This document shows positions 50,194 through 61,560 of a stretch of 64,000 nucleotides of DNA, one piece after another (position 1 is the stretch's first letter; every line of letters starts with the position of its first letter). The notes under the pieces were generated by a model. It saw only the letters and a program-made list of their open reading frames with translations, was not told the origin of the DNA and made no database searches. Source of the DNA: Echinostoma caproni (lineage: Eukaryota > Platyhelminthes > Trematoda > Plagiorchiida > Echinostomatidae); NCBI GenBank assembly GCA_900618425.1, contig UZAN01039483.1, forward strand, positions 38,515 to 102,514, in the 5' to 3' direction. Made by a program: the position numbers and the translations under genes.

Positions 50194-50236
50194 GTCAAGT
50201 CAAGTCAAGTCAAAAGTCGCTTTATTCATTAACAAA
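50194..50236 (-). repeat. LINE L3 3'-end stub
   Basis: GTCAAGTCAAGTCAAGTCAA followed by AAGTCGCTTTATTCATT matches the 3' terminus of the minus-strand LINE at 42271 (GTCAAGTCAAGTTAATAGTCG) and more loosely 12361. Only about 43 bases of LINE are present, between the PLE-2 left arm and its RT domain. It looks like an extremely 5'-truncated insertion. Confidence 0.6.
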
Positions 50237-50249
50237 TGATCAGATGTTC

Positions 50250-50435
50250 TCCTTGGATGTAACGTCTTTGTTTACAGATGTACCATTCATGAAACGATCG
50301 AATTCCTCTGTTGCTACATTGACACTGAACAAGTGCCGAAAGTAATACTAACAAAATAGCTGAAGGATTACTATTAAGATGCACATAACATTTTGGATTT
50401 CCTATTTTAAGGGAAATCCTACCGTGAAATAGACG
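50250..50435 (+). pseudogene. PLE-2 reverse transcriptase, N-terminal blocks
   Basis: Reads MFSLDVTSLFTDVPF in one frame, then switches to HETIEFLCCYIDTEQVPK in the next, as expected for Penelope RT (FDVTSLFTNVP then ETI...). Stops follow, and the frame ends in SYREID. In relatives REIDG is followed directly by the VAMGSP block; the LINE sits at that junction. Confidence 0.78.
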
Positions 50436-50594
50436 TAAAGGCCACCAGACAACAGAAAACTAGCGTTCAAGATGCACCAAACAGCCATTGTCAAACAGAT
50501 TACGCTGCAAATCAGGGCAGAGGTCAAAAGACTGAATGGTTCATTCGCAAAGCAAGTTCTGGGAGCTGGAGATGGAAGACGGTGATGGCAATGG

Positions 50595-51466
50595 ATGAGG
50601 TTGCTTTGCGGAGGGAAGGAACGGACAAAGAACAAAATTATTGTCGTGAACAGCCTCAATGCTGCATTCATTTATCTCTCAAATGGTCTCCTGTCTCCGT
50701 ACCTCACAAATTACCTATCTACCGTAGACCCGGTCACTCATGAGGAGTTTTGTCATCTTCTTAAAACCACGAACGCAGTTGACCTCGATGTTCTATCTTC
50801 GTCTGTGCTCAAATACGGTGCTGTTTCAGTCACAGAGATGTTTGTGTCTCTTATTGAAAATTCCATTTACGCATGTTGAAATCCGGATACTCGGAGACCG
50901 TTCACCACTGTTCCTATTCCTAAATCCTCTCAATCTACCAGTTTGTCTAAATGCTTTTGTGCTATCACCATCACTTCCTCCGTGCTTAGAGTCGCAGAGC
51001 GCGCTATTCTCACCCGCTTCCAGTCTAGTATTGTTGTTCCTAATGACTCCCTTCAGTTTGCGTACAAGCCAAATAGCACTTTGAATGTTGTCTCTTCAAT
51101 GATGCACTTTATTTGCAAATCTTTAGATTATTCTCCAAAGTCCGTCCCTTGTGTTTTCCTTGACTATTCTTCTGCTTTGGATTCCGTTCCACGAACTCTT
51201 CTTCTTCGAAAGTTACAGTCACTGGCTTACTCCAACAAATTATAGTCGTGGGTTAAAGATGATTTCACAGGAAGGATTCAGAGAGCGAAAGCAAACGGCA
51301 CTATTTCAAAACCGTTAGTGAATAATTCTGGAGTTCTTCATAGTGCTGTGTTTTATCAATACTTTTTTACAACTTTCATAGGTGATTTACCCCCAAGCCC
51401 ATCAGCCAAGATCTTTAAGAATGCCGATGATGTAGTCTTGTGTCAAGTTTTTTTCAAACAAATCTG
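50595..51466 (+). pseudogene. LINE reverse transcriptase core
   Basis: One reading frame broken by stops at 50877 and 51243. It holds RT motifs from the linker through SVLRVAERAILTRFQSS, FLDYSSALDSVP, DDFTGRIQRAKANG and NADDVV. The first residue of the catalytic box is Asn instead of Tyr or Phe. The two catalytic aspartates of the box are present, so damage here is mostly by stops. Confidence 0.8.
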
Positions 51467-51588
51467 ATTAAGAATCGTTTTCCCACAGTTTACTACAAGT
51501 GCAATCATTCTTGAACCCATTCGGTCTCCGCTTAAATACTTCTAAGTGCTTTGAATGAATTTTTAGTCCTTCCCGAATCGAATATCTC

Positions 51589-52161
51589 TTGGAACCCTCA
51601 GTCATCAATTCCGTACCCCTCACCAGAACCCAAACCACCAAATACCCAGGAGTCATCATAGACAGCAATCTACAGTGGTCCTCTCATGTGCTAGCCTGTG
51701 ATGGTAGACTGCGTCGCTTATCCTTCCAAATATACAAGCTACGACAATTTCAAGTGAAACATAAAACTATATGTTCCTTTCTTTATCAATCCACTTTTCC
51801 TGCCATACTTTATTGTTCGTCTGTTATTTTCCTTGGACTACTTAAGAAGGATTTCATTACTCTTCGTCGCGGGTTAGTAATTATCAGCTGTGTTTCTTTT
51901 AATCTCTTAGATACTCTCATAACAAAATTGTGTGATTTTCATGTCACTTCATGCGACAATTTCGCTCGTAAGATACTCAGTGACCTCAGTCATCTGCTCA
52001 ATCCCGATTTATCCACTTGCCGTTCCCAGGCTACAACCCGATCCAATTTTCGCTGCTTACCCTCCCACATAAACATTTATCGCACATCAACGGTTCCGTA
52101 TCTAGCTCGTATTGCCACTGACACGGTGAAGATTCGAAAAGAAATAATTTTAAACCTATAA
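51589..52161 (+). pseudogene. LINE ORF2 C-terminal region, intact frame
   Basis: A run of 190 codons downstream of the RT palm: YPGVIIDSNLQWSSHV (thumb-proximal), then LRRLSFQIYKLRQFQVK, YCSSVIFLGL and the terminal block ARKILSDLSHLLNPDL. The same block is recognisable in the 12.5 kb fragment and the 31 kb copy. The start is arbitrary because translation would come from upstream. Confidence 0.78.
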
Positions 52162-52312
52162 AGATGAACACCTATTTAAGTTTTATCATTGTTGTGTTTG
52201 TTGTATTTCATTTTCTTTTGTATCCCATTGTAACGATGAACGCATTTTTTGACTGAAATATAGACGCACTTTCTCGTAGAAGTCATTTGTAAGAATAATA
52301 ATAACAACACCA

Positions 52313-52823
52313 GGTTACCTGTTAGCAGATATTTTTATGGCTAAATTGGAAAACACCAGGTTTACGTAGGAAATAAATGAAATGAGTCTGTTCTGTCGCT
52401 ACGTGGAAGACATTCTGTTTTACACAAAAAGGTAAGAACACAACGAGGATGCTCAAGATATACAACGAAGCTCACAAATCGATTCAGTTCACGTTGGAAA
52501 CAAAAATCGACAAGTTGTCTTTCTTAGACGTGGCACTCCGAGAAGACGATGGTTTCTCAGAGCGTCAAATACATAGAAAAACAACTTGGACGGGGTTCTG
52601 TACAAACTTTTACAGCTTCATCCAACTCCGAGAAAAAAATGATTTAATTCAGAGTCCTACATTGGAGGCACGCAGTATGTGCTCTGACGGTGGGTTAAAT
52701 GAAGAACTAACTAAAATTAAGTACGTTCTCATAGAAAACGGTTATCCCGAACAGTTCATTTTGGGAAACTTTAAAGTAAGAAGAAGTTATTCTTCGGTGT
52801 GCGTTTTCAAGGGGATGCAATAA
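52313..52823 (+). pseudogene. PLE-2 reverse transcriptase, palm and C-terminal blocks
   Basis: After the LINE, Penelope RT resumes with LLADIFMAKLENTR, a TAG near 52365, then EINEMSLFCRYVEDILFYTK. The catalytic YVDD is YVED. After a frameshift the frame 52449-52823 continues with SIQFTLETKIDKLSFLDVAL, QIHRKTTWTGFC and ENGYPEQFI, all in the order expected for Penelope RTs. Confidence 0.82.
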
Positions 52824-53486
52824 CTCATAATTTGAACGAACGTCTGACGCGTACAGGGAAGCGGATCTACAAAACAGATCAGGTAATGTGTTCAAACAGC
52901 CGCCCATCATCCGAACCAGTAGCAAAGATAGACTGTCTATCCTGGCCATTTCTATAATTATTTACTCGTTTCAGTCTATCTGTAATGCAACGTACACTAA
53001 GTTAAAAGCAAGGTAAAAAAACCAGAGGATGAAAGGATGCTGTCCATGGTGGCAAAATCTAAAGGGCAGAGGGAGCACTTTTCGTCATTTTGTCGATACA
53101 GATCAACAAATTAGACCAGATTCAGTGTTTAGGGTTGTCTTTTTTGTGGCCCCACCCGAAACACCTTGGGTAGTGCCCTTACATATTAGCCCCCACTGAG
53201 GCGATGCACATTTCTCTTTTCGCACCAGAACGAAGCACCTAAAAGCCCTCCACTTACCCCACTTTCAAAGTGATCACTAACATCACCACAGCTACCAGCA
53301 AACCAATCACAATTTATTTCAACCAAACACAGACACATAGGGCTTATCCCACCCCTCTCATCTCCCTATCCTAAATGACCTTTCGACCAACCTTGAAAAT
53401 GTGTCCCTACTAACAACAAACCCTCTCTACAGGCCAGATTAAGAGTCATTCACAAGCAACTTTTCATCTCCGAACTTGTGTTCTAA

Positions 53487-54618
53487 TGTTACGATGGGTT
53501 CATTCTGGCGATATTGCTAATCACAGTTTATGACACGTGTTTAAATATAACCGTTATTTTTAATAAACTATGTGTTATATAATGCAATTTGAATATTGCA
53601 ACTTTTGTCCACATTTAGCGTTGAAGATCAGCAAACGGAAAGTATGGTATATCAGCCAAACATATCAGTGTAACAAACTCTGAACACCTCTGAATAATAT
53701 TAGTTGTGAATAGACATTTATTTACAAATTTCTGTACATCTGTGGGAGCTAAAAGAATCTTGAATCGTGCCAGCCTGAACAGCATTGTCCTGAAAACGAT
53801 CCGTGCGGCAAGGTTTCCCTTAATTTTCGTGTCTCAAAACGTTACCTTTCCTAAATTTACCAAAGTAATCGAATCTCTTGTTCGAAAGCATTAGTTGTCT
53901 CACACAACCCGTACGTGGTTTTCTGTTTTGATTCTGAACTACGATATTTAAACACGGTTATTAGTGCGGTAAAATATGCCAAACATTGATGTTTCATTGG
54001 GATTCAGAGTTTCCTGTCCAAAATTCATTTTACCTACTGTGTGGCGAAAATGTTTTATGATTGCCTATTTGTGGCAAACTTGAGTCAAAAAAGCAACTGA
54101 AACCAAATAAGAAACAATAAAACTGCTGCATTGGAAGTATTTATAAATAAATAAAAGAGCTCGTTATCAAACCTTGGTGCAGTGAACAGTTTTCACTTGA
54201 AACCCTCAAATGTTGCTTAGTTGGAAAAAGGAAATGAACTACCTAAATTCCGCCGTACTTCCATCACAATTCCGCAATGTTTTTTCCGTGCGTTTTCCAG
54301 GTTGACCATCCAATACATCATTTATTCCATGTTCATTCATCAGTTTGAATGAAGCTTATCATCGGTTACCTATGGTTACGGAACATGTTTTTCGTTTGAT
54401 GTCAATTATCGTTGACGATGAATATGTTTTTTGCTTAGGATTACAAGCCCAGGTAGTGAACACCCACAGCTTACTCCAGCTTTACCGGATGGTATCAAAC
54501 TTTTGTTATTTTAGCGCTAATAAAAAATGGTTAGTTATTGTCCGTGAAGGGTATACTATTTATAGGTTATTCAACATTCTAGTGAAGGAAACTAAAAGCC
54601 CTATTTTTATTTACAAAG
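53487..54618. other. AT-rich stretch, weak exon-like patch
   Basis: A plus frame open from 54306 to 54671 contains an acceptor (TTCATTCATCAG, ending 54343) and a donor (CAG/GTAGTG, 54453) that would bound 36 codons, but it does not join in frame to the exon at 54619. Confidence 0.3.
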
Positions 54619-54884
54619 GTCCAAAACAGACATTTCCCCAAAAAGGTCTAATCTGCTTGTTTCAACGCTAGATACAGGTATGTTATTGTTCGGTGTCTTT
54701 CAGTTTTAAAGACAGGATATTTGACCGTTTTCTCTTGATTTGTCAAACAATTGCTCGAAATAAAGAAGCTTTGAAAAAGCTTATTTTTAGCTTATCTCTA
54801 AACGCTTGGTTTATTTCTGGGAAAACGTTTGAGGGAGAACGTAGTTGCATCAAGAAATCGAGAACGTTGTATCAAATTATTTAG
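54619..54884 (+). CDS. Candidate 3' gene end with 34-base intron
   Basis: Exon 54619-54677 follows an acceptor (TTTTTATTTACAAAG) and ends at a near-ideal donor, ACAG/GTATGT. Removing 54678-54711 (34 bases, ending TTTTAAAG) keeps the frame and joins LLVSTLDT to DRIFDRFLLICQTIARN. The frame then runs to TAG at 54882-54884. AATAAA lies at 54922-54927. Using the nearer AG (26-base intron) would hit a stop quickly. Very short introns are known in fluke genes. The peptide is unrecognised: Ser-rich, then helical and basic. The 5' exons are not identified. Confidence 0.4.
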
Positions 54885-54921
54885 AACACCTATTTTCCAC
54901 TCATCCCGGTGCAGATATTTA

Positions 54922-54927
54922 AATAAA
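54922..54927 (+). terminator. Possible poly(A) signal
   Basis: AATAAA 37 bases after the stop codon of the candidate gene end. Such words are common in AT-rich DNA. Confidence 0.3.
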
Positions 54928-56907
54928 CAAACAGCGCTGCTTTTAATTCTGGTACTCTCCCAGTTAGTTGTGTCACTATCAGAGCTAAGCTGAAAAGATT
55001 TTTCGACGTGAATGTTTATTGAATCACAATTTCAACTGTTTTGTAAAAACCATTACTTGTATAGTTTTTTGAACCGCTGATAGTCTAAATCTGGAATAGC
55101 ACTACAGCACTGAATATGACATACAAACCAGTAGGTGGAAAAAAGCTGACAGCGTAATCCTTGATCCTCCTAGAATTCTGATTTGTTTTTCAATATTTCG
55201 TGCTGGCATAATGTCTCTTTACATATAAACTTATGAGAATCATCGCTTGCTTTGTATTCTGTCCGGTTCAGTTGATTTACGAAAAATGTTTTTAGATTTT
55301 TCATGGAAATCCGTTTGTGAACGGGCAACTACCGACCGGTAATTCAATTGTGTGGCACAGCAAGCTATTTCGGGTATTTCTGTGGCAGTCAGGTGTGAGC
55401 ATGCACAGCTTGTCAATCACGCAATAACTGTACACCGAAGTATGCCGACTCCGTCGAGATATGGCGTGTATCTGGTTTCTGAGTATCTTGTTTCACCGGT
55501 ACAGTTCTTACATAATGGTGATATACGGCAGTTGTGATGCAAAGCTTAAGGTTAATAATGGGTATAGCTCAGTTCAGTATTCAATTGCGATCTGAACAAT
55601 GTTTCACTGAGGGATCATTTGCGAATTATTCGGGCTGTCACTTCACCGGTTTTCCGAGATGATGTGGCAGATTACTAGCACTGCGGTCAAATCCCCACGT
55701 CAATGTTCGGCCATCTATCACACAAAGTAATGCCATGCGCTAAGTGAGAAACAAATCAGTAACCGACGTTTCCACAGAAACGAGCCCATATGATGATACA
55801 CAAACAGATTTTATGAAGACATAAATGTGGTTTGTTTGAAGTTCAAAATGCGTTTATCTGACCTGAATTAAACACAAACGCATGCGAAGAATATAGTGAT
55901 GTCATTTAAATTATTTGCCTAAGGAATAAATCAGCAAGCGTCAGATACCCTGGTGATGAAACGTCAGAAAAAGCACCCTTAAATCTGGTAAATCCGTCAT
56001 TTAGAAACATTTCAGTTAGGTTTTTCTCTTTATGTTTCCTCTCATTTTAATTTATTTATTGATTAGATAGATGATATAAAGCTACATACAACTTCCAGAA
56101 ACAAGAATTCACCAGCTATAAAACAGTGCCACTTATTCCAAATTGGGAAAGTTGGACACGATTGTAAGATTAAAATACACATTTTCCTCAACAAGCAGTT
56201 AGCAGTATTATCCATTGAAATCGGTAAATCAGTGTAAGCTAGACATAATGAAAATATCAAAATTAAAATATCAATTTCACGAAATAAATTAAATCACTAT
56301 TTCAGAATATTGAATTGTGTGTTCTTTATAGAAACACAACAAAGCAGTGATTGGTTTTGGAGAACAATTCTTCTCTTCAAATATCTCCTTAGATAATTAA
56401 GAAAATATTAGAGTTCAAAGGGTTGATATTTGAAAGGAATTGTAGTGTAAAACCAAATAATTCTACGTAGTCAATTACAAGGAGCATTGATTCAAATAGA
56501 ACAAAACATGCCCACCATCGACAGTGGCAAGTACAACGTTTTCTTCCGTCTTTCTAAACGCTGCTCTTTCTGTCATTTTGCCATTGGTACATAGTATCAA
56601 TAAATAGCCAGGAACGACTGCATAGATTGACCCATTTCTATGACTTTGGGGGATGTAATATATCGATTACTTTACTGGGAAAATCCATGTGTCTAATGCA
56701 ATCGACATTTGATAAGATCGCGAACATCCAAGTATTGACGTGTGCCTCTAACGAACTTTAAATTGCAATGTTTGAAGTAAGAATGTCACATTGAACGGTA
56801 ATTTAACTGACGACACTGAACTATTTGATAAATTTATGTTCAAAGTGGCCATCTGACCTTGCGTAATGAATAAAGAAAATACTCGCTTTGGAGTCACATG
56901 TTTGAAT
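54928..56907. other. AT-rich stretch, nothing firm
   Basis: No supported coding signal or recognised repeat. Confidence 0.3.
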
Positions 56908-56946
56908 GAACCCACTCGACGGATCACTGGCACCAGGCACCGAAGA
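56908..56946 (-). repeat. Short dispersed repeat R, copy 3
   Basis: The complement reads CGGTGCCTGGTGCCAGTGA, matching copy 2 over about 35 bases. Partial copy. Confidence 0.4.
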
Positions 56947-57880
56947 GGAATTAGGCATTCTTCTAATTCAAGTGTTTTTTGGTGAAAACGGCGATAATCG
57001 TTTCACGGACCATACAATTCATAAATCGTGCAATGTGATAACATTTCTAAAAAAAATAGATGTAGGTTTTTAAATGAAATAGATTTATTTGCCGTAATCA
57101 GAGAGAAAAACAAACATGTTTATATTGTAAACATTATTCTCTTTTTCGGATATTCAACAATCTTGGATTGGTATTGCGCATGGCTAGGGAGAGAAAAGGA
57201 AGTAAAAACCAATCTTTAGGGTTAAAGACTTCAATTTATTTTGTCATTTTTCATGAGATGCTTTCTCTTTCAGTGGTCATTTTAATACATTCAAAGCTAA
57301 AAGTTATCTAATTTAGTTTTAGTCTCATCCTAAGTTCCGTACCGCATTCATTTACCGAACCATAATGTTCAATTTTTGCAAGACGTATGAGCAAACCCGT
57401 GCATTTTATTGCCCAGAAAATGCGAGTTTCCTTGTTGGGAGAAAGCTTTTGTCAACGGAAAATTAATGATGATGCCTTCAAGTAAAAATATATCAACACA
57501 TGGAAGCAAATGCACTTGGTGGACAGTCTGACATTAATGACTCTTATCCGTGAACCGCTTCGGATTTGTTATCATACACATTCTGTGATTGGATTATTTA
57601 TTGGTTGAGATTTCCTCTGAATTGTTTTTCTCAAATGAAAAACTGCGCAAAATAATGTCAGTTCATTCATTTTTTAATAAGAGGTTGATTATTTCATTCC
57701 AAACCATCAATTTTTCTTTGTGAATCGATTTTCGTGTAGGGGCTGAGTAGATTCAGGATGTTTTTATAGGTTAATAATGAAACGTTCTGCAAAACATTTT
57801 ATTTCATTACTATTTGGAGTCGACTTAAATTAATTATCGTTCTTTCGCTTGCTCTAATCCTATTTGAAAACAAAATGGTT
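56947..57880. other. AT-rich stretch, nothing firm
   Basis: No supported feature. Confidence 0.3.
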
Positions 57881-58193
57881 TCACAAGGTAGAAGGATTTA
57901 ACTCGGAATACTGATCGTTGAATTCATCTAATTTCGCACATGTTCCAACCAAAATGTTTAGGGACCACAGAGTGCCTTTTTTGATTTTGGTCCAATTGCA
58001 CCACATCTTTGTGTCACACGTAAATGAAAATGTCGTGGTATTATAAGTAGAATTTATTAAGTCGTCCGCACTGATTGGAACGCTCATTTGTGACATCTGT
58101 TCGATAAACTTGGGTATTTGAAACCAACAGCTCATTCGTTTTTGACTCCGTTTGAGGTTATTTGGGCACTTTACTCCTTTAAGTACAGATTGA
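57881..58193 (-). CDS. Candidate exon, 103 codons, extracellular-like
   Basis: A strong minus-strand acceptor, GTTTTTGTTCCCAG, ends at 58194. One base of a split codon and 103 open codons follow to TGA at 57881-57883. The upstream frame is closed just before the acceptor, which fits an exon edge. The peptide has five cysteines (VKCPNN, MSCWF, FTCDTKMWC, VGTCAKL) and sequons (NST, NTT, NWT), suggesting an extracellular part of a membrane or secreted protein. I considered integrin alpha but could not support it. It is probably a last exon unless the weak donor CTT/GTGAAA is used. Confidence 0.4.
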
Positions 58194-61100
58194 CTGGGAA
58201 CAAAAACTGTTTAATGCATTTTATTTTCTTCGTGGTAAAAATCAGCTACACGATAGCGTGACTGACTTCGACTTGAATATGACTGCTGAATGGTTAGATA
58301 TATAGTAATGTGTTTATCTAAAACACTAAAAAGTAGTCAAATCCTTTGAAGTGACAGATGTGGATTTTTCCCGTAACCATCCATGCGAGTTGTCTGTTTA
58401 ATAAAAACGTTTGAACGGTATCGTTCACTGTTTCTAAATATGAAGTGGATACTTGTTCACTGTGACTTTAAACAATCCAGTTTGTCGCAATTTAGTTCTA
58501 GAAAAAAGACGGAAGCAAAATCGGTGGCTTTTGGGAGAAATGCAGAAACCTTTCAGATTCGGAAAGTTGTCTCCAATTTCAAGAAGCGCTCTTGGGTTTG
58601 TGTTTCCGTAAGAAGTTGGAAGTAGTTTTGTCCACCATGAAAGATGCTAAAGTTTATATATGTTTATATCTTATATAAAATACGTCATTGTATCAAACAA
58701 TATTCCCCGTTTTAATGTAGCATCGTTTTTGAACTTGTTTAAGCATGTCTCTATGAACCTAGGTGCAACTCGGAAAGGTAATTTTGTGCGGATTTAGATA
58801 CGAGAAAATGTATTCAAAACCCACCGCCTGGGATCAACAGCAAATAAAAAACTTTTCAGATTGTGTACGCATATCACCCCTTTATTTCCCATGTAAAAGT
58901 TTGATTTTCTAAAAACGACATTTGTTTACAAAACCGGTCGGCCTCTCATTCAGCAATCTTATTGCAAAAAATGAACACTGGAACCGTTTCACGAGAAATA
59001 GTCAGGCACGCTTTCCGATTTCAACCGTTATACAAGTATATTCAGAGAGACAAAACAATGAAGGAATATGGTTTGTGGTTAGAAGACTATCAAGAATAAT
59101 TCAATTTGCCAAATACCGCGAATTGATCAATTAAGCATACCGGTAGAATCCAGCGTTACCTGGGGAAAACTAGTCGAGAAAATCATCTGACATGCTTCAT
59201 AGTGGATTGTATCTGTCTGTATAGATTCGATGGGTAATCTAAATGTGATAAACCAGCATCGCCAGTGTGATCTCCTAGCTCCGCTAATAGAGCTTGTAAA
59301 AACGTAGAGGTCTGCGAGTGATTTTTAATCCCACCAGGGTTGATGAACGTTTAATAATACAAAACATTAGCTTATCTGCCAAACGCTATTAGCTGCAAAA
59401 CAGTTAATTTACATTACCAATGAAAAGAGAGAATGTGCATCCGTTGAGTCTAGGAGACTCCGTGCTATTTAAAACCATTCAGTTATCCATCATTGAAAAA
59501 AGCGCTAATGCAGAAGGCTGGGATTCTTTTATCCTTCTTCACTGTTCGGAATAACTCGCACAAAGACACTATTCTGCCCCATGGATTATTCGGCACAATC
59601 CACAGATTTGTCAAACTACCTAAAATTCGTTTTATTATGATACCATTCTTTTGAAAAATCTCTCAAGACCAGTTAATCTTTCTCAATATGTGTACCAATG
59701 AGTTTTAGTACGATGAAAATCCGGGTGAATCGATTTTGAATTCCAGATTTTTCATACATTCTGACAAAAGGAAGCGAGAGTTAATGTGATCATTTATCTG
59801 CTCCATGCTGATAAAGGCAAACATGTCTTTTTTAGACTTCATTGATGTCTCGGATTCTAGAGGATAGATTGTTTTGTGTGTATTTAAGCTTGTATCGCAG
59901 CCAAGATGCTACGCTTTTGCGTGTTTTGAAATACTGCAACATGAAGAATATTCAATAGTTGATTAATTTGTAAGTTTGCGTTAAAACCATGTGACCTGAC
60001 TAGACAAGAATCATGTCTTCAGTTAGATCACTCAACTTCAAGGGATAGTCATTACGAATTTGTTCTGTTGAATTAATTATAAATAAATTAATAATAATTA
60101 ATAATAAAATTGTTTATATATCAGTTATTTTGTACAATTTGAAACGCTTTGTTTGGTGTTCTGTTTTCTGTAACCGGAAGTCAACAGATCAATACATAGT
60201 GGATGAGTTTCATGTTTTTCACTTGAGAATTGTTTAAATAGCGTGTTTGAATTACCAGTTTTACGAGACATTCACAATAAATGCATCAATCACTCCTCTC
60301 CAAAATAGAAATCGCGTGTTGCATCGGGATCTCAAGTGCAATGTTTAAGACATCAAGGGCTGTCGAGATGGCTTGTACTCTGAGTTTGATGGACCATAAA
60401 ACAAATAGGAAATAAAAGGAGTAACTAAAAATCAATGGCGCCAGAAAAAAACTGCTTATTTGCAGTTATTAATACATTTTTGTCATGTTCTAGCAGTTAA
60501 AACATTACAGTAAACACCAATGAACAGAATATCTGAACGTGAATTAGAAACTTCATTCTTTGTCTAGACGTGGCTTTTGCCTGAAGAGCAATGATAAAAA
60601 TTAGAACTGTAGGTGTCTGGTACAGCAAGCTTCTTGTATGAGTTTATGTAAACTGTTTCTTAAACTTGAAACCATCCCTTTTAGGACTTTGTGTTGCTAC
60701 CGGCTAGAAGCACGTTAATGCTGGAAACATTTTAGATGAACCTTTGAATGGTGTTAAATGTATTCAGTCCGAGAGTCGTTTAGCGCATTTTGCATGGTAT
60801 TTTAGGCGGTAATGAAAATGTTCTGTGTGTGACTTCATCGGAACCCCGTAAAATCAAAAGAGAGAACTGCTGGGAATCTTAAATATACCACGTATTTGCG
60901 GTAACTGACTGAATAAGTATTTGTGAAACACAGAAGTCTTTTATCGATATCAGGAGTTGTTATATGTCAATCTTGAATTTATTTCTTACCATACCTTTCT
61001 AGGAGCTACTTCAAATTTGAAGTGTTCAAGTTAACCCGAGGTTCTGGGCGTTATGTGCATACTGTTCACTTCTGTTATCTATATTCAAAGTGATCAGAGT

Positions 61101-61479
61101 CCATCTCGTTGAAAGACCGTTTGAACTAATGAAATGGACCTCTGCCATTCAACATGCGTTCGTAATCCAGAGACATGATATCATTGGACAAAGTAAAAAA
61201 AGCCTGTAGTTAAAATTACCTGCTATTGCTTGCATGGAACTAAATTATTATTATGTTCGGAACGATTTTAATCTTTAAATTACACAATTACATTTTGTAG
61301 GTTCCTGAAGGTAAAACTTAAAGTTTATGCAATGAAATTCACTAGAGTTTGAATTAATGAGGTTGATCAACACTCCTCAAACTTAACAATAGTTTTAGTA
61401 AGCATACCCAAGATTGAACGAAAGTACTGCAGTTTGATCTGTCTTGGTTCAGTGAAATTGATAATTTAGTCTTCCAGCT
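58194..61479. other. AT-rich stretch, nothing firm
   Basis: Plus frames at 58383-58625 and 58922-59134 read as protein-like but lack splice partners. A TAAT-rich run lies at about 60070-60110. Confidence 0.3.
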
Positions 61480-61560
61480 GAGGATCAAATCCGGGTCTTG
61501 GAAGATAGAAAATGTTCAGACCACCCACTCAACCACATGGCATCCTCCACGGCTCTTTTC
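61480..61560 (-). repeat. tRNA-like SINE or tRNA pseudogene
   Basis: The minus strand has a box-A-like TGTGGTTGAGTGGG and, about 40 bases later, a box-B-like GGATTTGATCCTC. It has no hammerhead and little similarity to SINE copy A outside the boxes, so it may be another SINE family. It lacks a clean cloverleaf. Confidence 0.45.

Larger units (their letters stand above)
50436..52309 (+). mobile_element. LINE (family L1x) nested in PLE-2
   Basis: A 5'-truncated CR1/Jockey-type LINE inserted inside the PLE RT gene; PLE sequence resumes at about 52310. It starts in the linker before the RT domain and ends with an AATAATAATAAC tail. RT blocks: THEEFCHLLKTTNAVDLDVL, SLQFAYKPNSTLN, VFLDYSSALDSVPRTLLLRK, then KNADDVVLC in place of YADD. 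The C-terminal 190 codons (51589-52161) are fully open. The 5' parts share one frame broken by a TGA (50877) and a TAG (51243), with one frameshift before 51589. It is less decayed than the copy at 28-31 kb. Confidence 0.85.
50061..53486 (+). mobile_element. Penelope-like element (PLE-2) with nested LINE
   Basis: Bounded by a perfect 10-bp terminal inverted repeat: TTAGAACACA at 50061-50070 and TGTGTTCTAA at 53477-53486. The left arm (50061 to about 50190) is a reverse copy of the right arm. RT blocks: FSLDVTSLFTDVP near 50260, then ETIEFLCCYIDTEQVPK in the next frame, then, after the LINE, LLADIFMAKLENTR, FCRYVEDILFYTK and the C-terminal RT part at 52449-52823. A broken GIY-YIG region follows to about 53200. 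Several stops and frameshifts. Net PLE length without insertions is about 1.5 kb, so it is itself truncated. Confidence 0.82.

Noticed and set aside
54344..54671. 109-codon plus-strand frame as a single exon of the 54.6 kb gene
   Set aside because: Its donor at 54453 leaves the wrong phase for the exon at 54619; length alone is not significant in AT-rich DNA.
57881..58193. Integrin alpha assignment for the cysteine-bearing exon
   Set aside because: Cysteine and hydrophobic spacing is only loosely similar, there is no FG-GAP repeat or GFFKR motif, and other minus-strand blocks do not follow integrin order.
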